In this document: piece by piece, positions 1 through 6,509 of the stretch
Position numbering within the stretch: position 1 is the first letter of the stretch
How the letters are laid out: every line of letters begins with the position of its first letter
Source of the DNA: Bacteroidota bacterium
GTDB lineage: Bacteria > Bacteroidota > Bacteroidia > Flavobacteriales > Weeksellaceae
Reading direction: 5' to 3'
Assembly: GCA_023448955.1 (NCBI GenBank)
Contig: JAEXJU010000357.1
Location: 1-7,898 of the forward strand
DNA length: 7,898 nt
Position numbers and translations under genes: made by a program
The notes under the pieces: generated by a model
What the model saw: the letters and a program-made list of their open reading frames with translations, nothing else
The model's database searches: none
Told to the model about the DNA's origin: nothing

Positions 1-171
1 GCACAATCCAAAGACACACTATCTCCGCTTAATACGTTTTTCGGAATCTCGTTATTCTTTTTTGTGATTTCCAGCTTTTGGATGTTCAATCCGAAAACAA
101 AAGCGTTCAAAAGAGGAATGGTTTTTACAGCAATTGGCTTGGTGATTGCGGTCTTGCTGACATTGCTCTAA
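1..171 (+). CDS. C-terminal fragment of a small integral membrane protein, unknown function
   Basis: Frame 1 is open from the window edge to the TAA at 169-171 and encodes the last 56 residues of a protein whose beginning lies outside. Two hydrophobic segments are visible, at about residues 12-29 and 40-56 of the fragment. They are separated by a short basic loop (NPKTKAFKRG), so the end looks like a helical hairpin, probably with the loop on the cytoplasmic side. The fragment is followed by a good hairpin terminator in the same direction, which supports it being a real gene end. It is convergent with the oxidoreductase gene on the other strand. I do not recognise the family, and 56 residues are too few to assign one. 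Confidence 0.7.
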   Translation, partial: AQSKDTLSPLNTFFGISLFFFVISSFWMFNPKTKAFKRGMVFTAIGLVIAVLLTLL

Positions 172-192
172 ATAAGTTAAGTACTGACAACT

Positions 193-230
193 AAGAAAGG
201 TTATTGAATTTTGATTTAATAACCTTTTTT
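193..230 (+). terminator. Intrinsic terminator of the plus-strand membrane protein gene
   Basis: The arm AAAGGTTATT (196-205) pairs perfectly with AATAACCTTT (218-227). Weaker pairs extend the stem inwards to a four-base loop at about 210-213, and the plus strand ends in six T residues (225-230). It starts 21 nt after the plus-strand stop codon. It also lies 11 nt past the stop codon of the convergent oxidoreductase gene. Read on the minus strand the U-tract is short and interrupted (CTTTCTT), so it may serve that gene too, but less well. Confidence 0.85.
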
Positions 231-241
231 ATGACCCAATG

Positions 242-1273
242 TTAATAAAATCTTTTAACATCGATTTCAGATTCCAGTGCTACATCATTTTCAATAAATT
301 CAAATAAAATCTTAGAAAAATAACTCCCGTTGTAAACACCTCTGGCTCCAAGTCCATTAAAGATATAGAAGTTTTGATGTTTCTGATGTCTTCCTAAAAT
401 TGGCCGTCTGTCTGCAACTGTAGCACGAAATCCGATATTGATATCCTGAATTTCAAAATCATTTTTGTAGATTTCCTGAAGTCCATTTTTTAATTCTTCA
501 ACAGATTTGTCATTAACTTCAGTAGTCAAATCGAAACGGTCATAAGTTCCACCGTAATAGTAATCACTATTCTGAAGGTTAAATAAAAAATGTTTCTTCT
601 TGATAGTATAATTATCTGTCGATGTTTCTAACTTAACTTTAAGGCAATGTCCTTTGTTAGGCTGAACAGGAATGTTTTTGAAATATGGATTACTATTACT
701 TGAGATCCCTTCACAAAACACAAGGTTATTGAACAGTATATTTTTATATGAATTTTCTTTGATGTTAATCAATGAATAATCGAATTTTTCTTTAATCAAA
801 TAATGATTATCTTCAAGATAGTTTAACATATCAGAAAAAAATTGAGTAACATCAATCCTGCAAGACTGATTAACTTTTCCCGCATAAAATGGATTTTCTA
901 CTGAATCTAAATGGATAAAACTCGGATTGAGATATAACTTCAGATCATCTTTTTGAGCATTTTTTGTCCATTGTATCTTTTCTGAATCATTATGAAAAAT
1001 TCTTACGACATTTTCATAAATCATGTAATTTCTGGATGTATATGTTTCTATTTCTTTAAAAATCACATCAAGATAATTGATTTGCTCCTGAGACTTCCAA
1101 AAGGTATTGAATCGTTTTAAAATAACAGGATTGCATACACCGGCAGAAATTTGTGATGCAGAAATAGAATCATCACAAAAAATTCTGAACGATTTTTTTT
1201 GTTTGATTAGCTGATGTGCAAAAAATATCCCTGCATATCCTGCCCCAACTATAACATAATCTACATTTTCCAT
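242..1273 (-). CDS. FAD-dependent oxidoreductase, DadA/DAO-like fold
   Basis: The 343-residue protein begins MENVDYVIVGAGYAG, with the Rossmann dinucleotide-binding motif GAGYAG at residues 10-15. A substrate-domain-like stretch SAGVCNPV lies near 43-50. Near the C-terminus, GFRATVADRRPILG (281-294) and GLGARG (307-312) match the pattern by which D-amino-acid oxidase, glycine oxidase and MnmC-like flavoproteins close the FAD site. It should therefore bind FAD and oxidise a small amine or similar substrate. The substrate cannot be told from the sequence. There is no signal peptide, so it is probably cytoplasmic. The start at 1273 puts the Rossmann motif at the usual distance from the N-terminus. 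The open frame continues to 1432, but that would translate the gldN terminator and overlap gldN. No Shine-Dalgarno sequence is visible. It lies downstream of gldN on the same strand but beyond a strong terminator, so co-transcription is uncertain. Confidence 0.88.
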   Translation of the reverse strand: MENVDYVIVGAGYAGIFFAHQLIKQKKSFRIFCDDSISASQISAGVCNPVILKRFNTFWKSQEQINYLDVIFKEIETYTSRNYMIYENVVRIFHNDSEKIQWTKNAQKDDLKLYLNPSFIHLDSVENPFYAGKVNQSCRIDVTQFFSDMLNYLEDNHYLIKEKFDYSLINIKENSYKNILFNNLVFCEGISSNSNPYFKNIPVQPNKGHCLKVKLETSTDNYTIKKKHFLFNLQNSDYYYGGTYDRFDLTTEVNDKSVEELKNGLQEIYKNDFEIQDINIGFRATVADRRPILGRHQKHQNFYIFNGLGARGVYNGSYFSKILFEFIENDVALESEIDVKRFY

Positions 1274-1278
1274 AAAAT

Positions 1279-1313
1279 AAAAAAAAACCTGAGTAAAGAT
1301 ACTCAGGTTTTTT
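1279..1313 (-). terminator. Terminator of the gldKLMN operon
   Basis: A perfect 8-bp stem, CCTGAGTA (1288-1295) with TACTCAGG (1300-1307), encloses a four-base loop. On the minus strand it is followed by nine T residues (1287-1279). The plus strand also ends in six T residues (1308-1313), so A-T pairing lengthens the stem and the structure is symmetrical. It begins 22 nt past the gldN stop codon, as expected for the end of the gld operon. Unusually, the U-tract ends only five bases before the ATG of the next gene. Confidence 0.9.
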
Positions 1314-1334
1314 ATTATGTGTATATGAGAAATG

Positions 1335-2576
1335 TTAGTAATTCCATAAATCATTCTCCATCTGAAGAATTTGAGCTTTGATTCTGTCGCTTTCTTCAAG
1401 CTGACCTTCAGCATCATTCGGAACATACTCATCTATAATTCCGCTTCCTCCTTTACCCAGTCCATTATCTGCTTTGTAAATGATTGAAGAGAATCTTCTG
1501 TTATTCAGTACATCATCATAAGTGATATCAGAAGTAGAGTTCTTAGCATTAAAGATAAAATTGCTGTTCAGAACTTGTCTTGCATCCGGATAATATATCC
1601 AGAAAAGGTCAATCAGATCCGCAGCACCACCTCCAAGCGATGCAGCATCTACAGGCTGACCAGACTCAGCAAGAGCCTGAGCTTGTGAAGCTCTAAGCTT
1701 TGCAGCATTTGGATCTTCTCCCATAGCAGCTATACCTAAAAGTCTGTATCTTAGCTGAGTATCTCTCTTATCTACATACCACATACCCATTAACTTAAGC
1801 GCCTTAACTTTTTCAGTTCCGGTAACAATTTTATCAACATTAGCAGAAATATCATTTCTATTGATCTTATACCAGGCTCCGTCTAGTTTTACCAGAATAG
1901 TATTAGGAGCAATATTAACTGGTTTTGCAGAGGCTTTCTTAGTTACCTTTTTCTTTTTACCTTTTTTAGTTGTTGTAGTAGTTTCAGCTGCAGGTTCATC
2001 AGTTGTTACAGGATTACTTCCATCGTTGTAAAGTAAAACATCTTCAAGTCTTGCTCCATAATAAGCTTTGATGGAGCTAATATCTGTATCTGTCGAATTA
2101 ATGATAGATGAAAAATATTTTTTCAGACTATTAGCAGTTCCTTCTTCAATCTTGTTCTCGTTTAAAGTTTGAGAGAAATAGTCAGCAACCTGAATTGCAG
2201 AAGTAGCAGAAACAATTTGCTCAGGAGTTAATCTTGTCACAAAGTCATCACTTTGATAAACTTCTTTTATTTTGCCAGTATTAACAGCATCTAAAAGAAT
2301 CTGATAAAGCGATTTGTTCTGAGATACAAGACCATCTGAGTTATGGTAAAAAGGCTGATTGATTTTATCATTCATATCAATTATTTCCCACACTACCATA
2401 CTTCTCAAGACATCTTTATCTTCGATAAATGCGTGCTTGATAGGCCCACCAAGACTATCTTTCTTGATCTCACGATCTTCTCTGAACTTTTGAGGAGAAC
2501 TCGCATTTAGAATGCTGTTCTGAGCAAAAGACATTGCTGAGGAAAGACAAAGTAAACTATATATAATCTTTTTCAT
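1335..2576 (-). CDS. gldN: GldN, T9SS periplasmic ring component
   Basis: GldN (PorN in Porphyromonas) is the periplasmic partner of the lipoprotein GldK. Together they form the ring under the outer membrane that GldM contacts during type IX secretion. The 413-residue protein starts with a Sec signal peptide (MKKIIYSLLCLSSAMSFA), with likely cleavage before QN at 19-20. Recognisable GldN blocks are DKDVLRSMVVWEIIDMND (53-70), MGMWYVDKRDTQLRYRLLGI (263-282) and FWIYYPDARQVLNSNFIFN (325-343), the last followed by DDVLNNRRFSSIIYKADN. Two stretches look like insertions relative to the family as I remember it. One is a Thr/Lys-rich segment at about 191-218 (ETTTTTKKGKKKKVTKK). The other is an Ala/Gly/Gln-rich segment at about 287-318. 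Only one copy is present: the gldO-like paralogue known from Flavobacterium johnsoniae does not follow. It is the last gene before the operon terminator, 68 nt after gldM. Confidence 0.95.
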   Translation of the reverse strand: MKKIIYSLLCLSSAMSFAQNSILNASSPQKFREDREIKKDSLGGPIKHAFIEDKDVLRSMVVWEIIDMNDKINQPFYHNSDGLVSQNKSLYQILLDAVNTGKIKEVYQSDDFVTRLTPEQIVSATSAIQVADYFSQTLNENKIEEGTANSLKKYFSSIINSTDTDISSIKAYYGARLEDVLLYNDGSNPVTTDEPAAETTTTTKKGKKKKVTKKASAKPVNIAPNTILVKLDGAWYKINRNDISANVDKIVTGTEKVKALKLMGMWYVDKRDTQLRYRLLGIAAMGEDPNAAKLRASQAQALAESGQPVDAASLGGGAADLIDLFWIYYPDARQVLNSNFIFNAKNSTSDITYDDVLNNRRFSSIIYKADNGLGKGGSGIIDEYVPNDAEGQLEESDRIKAQILQMENDLWNY

Positions 2577-2610
2577 AATAAATGTTGAAGTATAAAATCA
2601 ATCAGTTTTA

Positions 2611-2632
2611 AATTTTTTATATAAACGTAATT
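2611..2632 (-). promoter_or_regulatory. Repeated 22-bp upstream element, copy before gldN
   Basis: Read on the minus strand this is AATTACGTTT, two bases, then ATAAAAAATT, matching the copy upstream of gldK at 20 of 22 positions. It contains TACGTTTA (2622-2629), a 7 of 8 match to the Bacteroidota -7 box TAnnTTTG. I found no TTG at the right distance upstream, so the promoter reading is incomplete. It ends 34 nt before the gldN start. It could be a weak internal promoter or a binding site shared with the gldK promoter. Confidence 0.45.
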
Positions 2633-2644
2633 ACAAAACCTTTA

Positions 2645-4213
2645 TTATAATACGTTAATAATAACATTACCAATGTTAGGAAGTACAACACCGTTCAATC
2701 CGTTTGCCTTAGCCTGGATATCAAATATTGTAACAACATCACCGCTTCTTAGTCCTTTTGTAAGAGCTTCAACCTGTCCAAGAGAACTACCATTGATTGG
2801 CATTACCGGCTTACCAGAAACTTTCACTTTAAAGCTAACTACATCGAAGCTAACAGGGAAGTCAAAATCCGGCAATGTAGCGGTAAGCGTTTGCTTAGAT
2901 ATTGAAGCAGCTGGCATAGATACGTAGCTTGCTCCTCTAATCTGACCTTTCGGTGGTGGAATATTTTTAATTCTGAAATCAAAACCTTGAGAAATCACTT
3001 TTCCGCTAGGTGCTTTTCCAGAAATAGTAAGCTTAACAGTACTTCCTGAGCCAGGAGTTACCATCCACTTTCCTTTTCCTCCACTTACTGAAGCTCCAGG
3101 AGCTGATAATGTAGTTGCAGCAAGATCTGCGCCTAAAATCGCACCAGATACAGGGTTTTGTAACCCTCTGTACAATACCATCATTTTATCAGCTTGCAAA
3201 ATAGCTCCATTTTGTTCTTTTAAAGCTTCAGCACCAGAAACTACGTTTAAAGTATGTGCATAAGGCAATGTATGAACTTTACCATTTTTATCTGTGAAAG
3301 AAATATTTCCTTTAAATTCCTGAGTACCTACAGAACCGGTTCCTGGCGTAATAATACCCTGACCATTAACAACCTTTGCACCAGTAATACTCAAACCTGG
3401 AACTGAACTTGCAAAAGTACCTATGGCAATTTTGATCTCAGCAGGTTCACCTTTTAACACTGAACTTGGTCCAGAAACTAATGCTTCGTAAGCATCAAAT
3501 TTGATATCCGCATCAACTTTCTCTTGTAACATAGAAGTTAAAGCGTCAGATTGGAGGTTTCTAGCTTCAGACTGAATAACTTCCAAATTAGATAAAGCAG
3601 CAATCAAAGGCTGGTTATAAAATTTATACTGAAACCATCCTTTTTTGCTTCTTTTGTCGTCTTTAGAAAATTCTGCAACCAAACTTTTTGAAGCTCTATC
3701 AGAAACAGCTTTTAACTGTTGGTTATTTCCAAAAGTTGATGTAATATAAGTTCTTAAATCATCAATTTTTGTTTTAAGTTCTGTAGATTTTGCAGATACA
3801 TTTTTCTCGTCACCATCTTTAAAGAAAAGGTTAGTTGCTGGTTCTGTATTGTTAAGAGCTGCAAAGCTTTCTTCTATATCAGCTCCTGAGTTATATTCAG
3901 CAGCTGTTCCCATTGTAGTTTTTAATCCATCAATGTAAGTAACCAAATCATTGGTTTTAACTTTTAATGTTTTATACTGATCCAAAAGCGGCTGATATGA
4001 TTCCGGTGAAGAAACTGCCTTTGCAGCTAAAGTCTTCTCGAAGATATCATCGTTTTTCTTTTCAACGATCAATCTCGTATCCATAAGAGATTGATTTGTA
4101 TCTTTATATGATCTGATGATTTCCTGATCGATCTGCATCGCTAACATAGCAATGAAAACCAAATACATCAGGTTAATCATCTTCTGACGTGGTGTCTGTT
4201 TACCTCCTGCCAT
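2645..4213 (-). CDS. gldM: GldM, periplasm-spanning shaft of the T9SS motor
   Basis: GldM (PorM) forms the rotor/shaft of the GldLM motor. It has one inner-membrane helix within the GldL ring and a long dimeric periplasmic part that reaches the GldK-GldN ring. The 522-residue length is close to the family norm. The N-terminus MAGGKQTPRQKMINLMYLVF is the conserved signature and includes Arg9, a residue known to be important in the GldLM structure. The single membrane helix spans about residues 12-28. A helical domain follows to about 230, including KKGWFQYKFYNQPLIAALSN (190-209). Beta-rich Ig-like domains come next, including ADKMMVLYRGLQNPVSG (341-357) and the C-terminal domain from about GQIRGASYV (423-431), which in the family docks on GldK/GldN. 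The stretch after the helix, MQIDQEIIRSY, differs from the MNVSKEV-like sequence common in Flavobacterium. It starts 46 nt after gldL and probably shares its transcript. Confidence 0.97.
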   Translation of the reverse strand: MAGGKQTPRQKMINLMYLVFIAMLAMQIDQEIIRSYKDTNQSLMDTRLIVEKKNDDIFEKTLAAKAVSSPESYQPLLDQYKTLKVKTNDLVTYIDGLKTTMGTAAEYNSGADIEESFAALNNTEPATNLFFKDGDEKNVSAKSTELKTKIDDLRTYITSTFGNNQQLKAVSDRASKSLVAEFSKDDKRSKKGWFQYKFYNQPLIAALSNLEVIQSEARNLQSDALTSMLQEKVDADIKFDAYEALVSGPSSVLKGEPAEIKIAIGTFASSVPGLSITGAKVVNGQGIITPGTGSVGTQEFKGNISFTDKNGKVHTLPYAHTLNVVSGAEALKEQNGAILQADKMMVLYRGLQNPVSGAILGADLAATTLSAPGASVSGGKGKWMVTPGSGSTVKLTISGKAPSGKVISQGFDFRIKNIPPPKGQIRGASYVSMPAASISKQTLTATLPDFDFPVSFDVVSFKVKVSGKPVMPINGSSLGQVEALTKGLRSGDVVTIFDIQAKANGLNGVVLPNIGNVIINVL

Positions 4214-4259
4214 TTTAATAAAATAATTTTAAATTAAACAATAATTAAAATGAAAGTGA

Positions 4260-4937
4260 TTAAGACTTCATTGCAGTAAGCATACCACCATAAACTCTGT
4301 TAAGGTTATTAAGATTAGATGTTAAACCTTGTAATTCCTCATTGAATTTTTCGGATTGAGCAGCAGATTTTTGAATATCTTCTACATATTTTTTGCTGAA
4401 TTCAGACTGTTTCTGTCCGTGTTCTAGCTGAAGTGCATATAATGCATTCATGCTTTCAAGGTGAGATGCAGCAAGATTCAATTGTTCGTTGTACTTGTGA
4501 GTAGAAGCAGATACATCAACAGTTTGATTGATCTGATCTACAGAAGAAGAAAATTTATCAATTCCTCCTCTTAATCTTTCAAACAAACTAACATCTAGTT
4601 TAGCATCAGCTAACATTTTGTCAAGTTTATCAGAAAGAGATACTTCTAATTCTTTGTTTTCAACTTTGTTTACAACTTTTCTTGGTTGTCTTTCAGCAGA
4701 CTCGTCCAATAGTTCAGGATAAACATTTTCCCAAGCATAATGCTCTTCTTTTGCTGGTGGATCGAATGCAAAGAATAAGAAAATTAAGGCTTCTGTAATC
4801 AAACCGGCAGCAAGGGCAACGTTACCTGTGATAGGTCCAACATGCCAGTGAGTCATTTTAAATAAAGCTCCCAGGATTACGATAGCCGCACCAAATGAAT
4901 AAACAAAATTTGTTATTGATTCTTTAGTTTTAAACAT
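4260..4937 (-). CDS. gldL: GldL, inner-membrane stator of the T9SS proton-driven motor
   Basis: GldL (PorL) forms a pentameric ring around the GldM helices and couples proton flow to movement. The 225-residue protein has two membrane helices, at about residues 10-28 and 37-58, followed by a cytoplasmic region rich in predicted helix and coiled coil (about 90-225). The polar residues reported as functionally important in the F. johnsoniae GldLM structure are all at the same numbering here: Tyr13, Lys27 and His30 in or near helix 1, and Glu49 in helix 2. This strongly suggests a working motor. The junction KMTHWHVGP between the helices is typical of the family. It starts 44 nt after the gldK stop. 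The A-rich leader just before the ATG shows no Shine-Dalgarno sequence, as is usual in this phylum. Confidence 0.97.
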   Translation of the reverse strand: MFKTKESITNFVYSFGAAIVILGALFKMTHWHVGPITGNVALAAGLITEALIFLFFAFDPPAKEEHYAWENVYPELLDESAERQPRKVVNKVENKELEVSLSDKLDKMLADAKLDVSLFERLRGGIDKFSSSVDQINQTVDVSASTHKYNEQLNLAASHLESMNALYALQLEHGQKQSEFSKKYVEDIQKSAAQSEKFNEELQGLTSNLNNLNRVYGGMLTAMKS

Positions 4938-4951
4938 TTTTTCGAATTTTT

Positions 4952-4972
4952 TAGTTAGTAATAGTTAGTTAA
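4952..4972 (-). repeat. Short tandem repeat in the gldK-gldL spacer
   Basis: On the plus strand TAGTTAGTAA (4952-4961) is followed directly by TAGTTAGTTAA (4962-4972), two almost identical units filling half of the 44-nt spacer. It has no inverted symmetry that would suggest a strong hairpin. It may be chance in AT-rich sequence or a slippage-prone spacer, and no function is assigned. Confidence 0.5.
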
Positions 4973-4981
4973 TATTGATTT

Positions 4982-6403
4982 TTATCTTGTTTTTCTTTTA
5001 AATTTTCCAGATCCGGCTGGTATGTCCTGAATTGTTCTGAATCCGATATAACTTCTTGCAGAATCTTTTCTTTCCCAATCTCTGTAACCTGTCATTAATA
5101 GATATCCAGCATCTTTCCAAGATCCTCCTCTCACAGTCTTTTTAACTTCTTTGTATGCCTGATTGGACAAATTAGGATTTAATGTTGAAGAGAACTCATA
5201 AGTTGAATTATTATATGGAGATTCAGTCCACTCAGAAACGTTACCTGCCATATCATATAATCCATAACCGTTCTTTTGGAATTTTTTAACCGGAGCAGTG
5301 TAAGTGTAATCTCCTTTTTTCTCGTCTTCTATATAAGAACCTCTTTTAGGTTTAAAGTTTGCAAGGTAGCAGCCTCTGTCATCCTGAAGATAAGGACCAC
5401 CCCAAGGATAAGTAGCATTTTGAATTCCTCCTTTTGCAGCATATTCCCACTCTGCTTCTGTAGGAAGTCTGAAACGCATTGCTTTTTGCTTTTTCTTTTT
5501 CTTACTGTTGTTATCGTCAGTCTTGAGCTTAGTCCTGAAATCACAATATGCTCTAGCCTGATCCCAGGTAACTCCAACTACAGGATATTCCTTGTAGGCA
5601 TTATGCCAAAAATATTGATTAAACAAAGGCTCATTATAAGCGTAGCTAAAATCTCTTACCCAAACAGTTGTATCTGGATAAACAGCTATACTCTCTTTTT
5701 TAAGATAGTTAGCACTTCTGTCTTTATCTTTAACTGCAGAAATCACATCTTCCCATTGGTAAGTGTACTTGATTTTTGACCAGTCAATAATTCTTTCGTT
5801 GTTAATTCTTTTTTCAGCCGGCAGATACATTGACTCAAGAACTTCAGCATACTTCTCATCAGGATATGCAGATGTGTTGTATTGCAAAGGAACTTTCCAG
5901 TCTAACTTTTTAGACTCATCATATCCGTCTCTTCCACCTTGAGATTCTAGAAATTTCTGATAAGGTGTAGCTTCTTCTCCTGTTTTTTTAGAAGAATACG
6001 CATAATCACCTATTGATCCTCCGTTTCCACCCTCTTCGCCGCCACCTTCTCCGGCTGCCTCGGCAAGTAATCCTCTAGCAATAGAGTCTCTGACTGCGTT
6101 GATAAAAACACGGTATTCTGCATTTGTAACCTCAGTTTCATCCATAAAAAAGGAAGAAACCGTTACAGTTTTAGGCATTGCTTTTTCCGGAGTGTTTGAA
6201 AAATCCTGATCTGCCATACCCATTACAAAAGATCCTCCTGAAATAGGAACCATCCCATAAGGTCTTTCAGCTACAAATGATTTAGACGATCCTCTTGGTA
6301 CAAGTTCTCCCTTTATACCCGGTTTTCCAGAGTTTCCTTTGCTTCCTTTGGAGCAAGAAATAACAACCGAAGCCGATAAAAATACAAGTAATATCCTTTT
6401 CAT
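4982..6403 (-). CDS. gldK: GldK, outer-membrane lipoprotein of the T9SS ring (FGE-sulfatase fold)
   Basis: GldK (PorK) is the lipoprotein that forms the T9SS ring with GldN at the outer membrane. The 473-residue protein has a lipoprotein signal peptide ending VVISC, with Cys17 as the lipidated residue. A Gly/Lys-rich linker runs to about 40, and the formylglycine-generating-enzyme-like domain spans about 48-460. Its blocks are YGMVPISGGSFVMGM (49-63), FFMDETEVTNAEYRVFI (85-101), YPVVGVTWDQARAYC (273-287), RFRLPTEAEWEYAAKGG (310-326), NGYGLYDMAGNVSEW (378-392), RGGSWKD (425-431) and YIGFRTI (452-458). The only other cysteines are 287 and 345. None lies in the C-terminal region where true FGE enzymes carry their active-site pair, so the fold is structural, as expected for GldK. 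Extra segments include an acidic Gly-rich loop (113-129) and a Lys run (301-307). It is the first gene of the gld operon, 106 nt after glmS. Confidence 0.96.
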   Translation of the reverse strand: MKRILLVFLSASVVISCSKGSKGNSGKPGIKGELVPRGSSKSFVAERPYGMVPISGGSFVMGMADQDFSNTPEKAMPKTVTVSSFFMDETEVTNAEYRVFINAVRDSIARGLLAEAAGEGGGEEGGNGGSIGDYAYSSKKTGEEATPYQKFLESQGGRDGYDESKKLDWKVPLQYNTSAYPDEKYAEVLESMYLPAEKRINNERIIDWSKIKYTYQWEDVISAVKDKDRSANYLKKESIAVYPDTTVWVRDFSYAYNEPLFNQYFWHNAYKEYPVVGVTWDQARAYCDFRTKLKTDDNNSKKKKKQKAMRFRLPTEAEWEYAAKGGIQNATYPWGGPYLQDDRGCYLANFKPKRGSYIEDEKKGDYTYTAPVKKFQKNGYGLYDMAGNVSEWTESPYNNSTYEFSSTLNPNLSNQAYKEVKKTVRGGSWKDAGYLLMTGYRDWERKDSARSYIGFRTIQDIPAGSGKFKRKTR

Positions 6404-6458
6404 CCTATTTTAAAGAAATTAAGCGGTAAATATATAATTTTTTTTATGAATAATTATC

Positions 6459-6480
6459 AATTTTTTATGAAAACGTAATT
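6459..6480 (-). promoter_or_regulatory. Repeated 22-bp upstream element, copy before gldK
   Basis: On the minus strand this reads AATTACGTTT, two bases, then ATAAAAAATT. It is the partner of the element at 2611-2632, and only the two central bases differ. It overlaps the -7 box of the candidate gldK promoter and extends downstream of it into the likely initial transcribed region. The shared part is therefore longer than a -7 box alone and may include a regulator site. Confidence 0.5.
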
Positions 6481-6501
6481 TGTTAAAGAATATTTCACAA
6501 A
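6470..6501 (-). promoter_or_regulatory. Candidate promoter of the gldKLMN operon
   Basis: On the minus strand TTTG (6501-6498) is followed after 20 nt by TACGTTTT (6477-6470). This fits the Bacteroidota primary-sigma pattern, TTG or TTTG near -33 and TAnnTTTG near -7, with one mismatch in the last base. The spacing is within the range reported for F. johnsoniae. Initiation would fall near 6463, giving a leader of about 60 nt before the gldK ATG. The -33 box lies only 8 nt past the glmS stop, and no clear glmS terminator intervenes, so read-through from glmS is also possible. A weaker second candidate is TATATTTA at 6427-6434 with TTG at 6458-6460 (23-nt spacer). Confidence 0.55.
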
Positions 6502-6509
6502 CTCGAAAA

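Noticed and set aside
1274..1432. N-terminal extension of the FAD oxidoreductase by 53 residues
   Set aside because: It would overlap gldN by 98 nt and translate the terminator hairpin. The extension has no family resemblance, while the internal Met at 1273 places the Rossmann motif where it normally lies.
2673..2927. 84-codon plus-strand open frame opposite the end of gldM
   Set aside because: Antisense shadow of the conserved GldM C-terminal domain, with no promoter or family signal.
5329..5577. 82-codon minus-strand open frame inside gldK
   Set aside because: Out-of-frame overlap with the strongly conserved GldK reading frame. It looks like a shadow.
5276..5779. 167-codon plus-strand open frame opposite gldK
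   Set aside because: It is entirely antisense to conserved FGE-like blocks of GldK. Its composition (Ser, Ile, Phe, Cys rich) is what the complement of an AT-rich gene gives, and it has no recognisable domain.
6286..6303. LVPRGS, identical to the thrombin site used in expression tags, in GldK residues 34-39
   Set aside because: It lies within a continuous natural lipoprotein linker with native sequence on both sides and no vector sequence. Taken as coincidence, not an engineered sequence.
6479..6501. Imperfect hairpin after glmS (TTTGT, AAA paired with TTT, ACAAA)
   Set aside because: The stem has a mismatch, only one G-C pair and no T-tract in the glmS direction. It also overlaps the candidate -33 box, so it was not called as a terminator.
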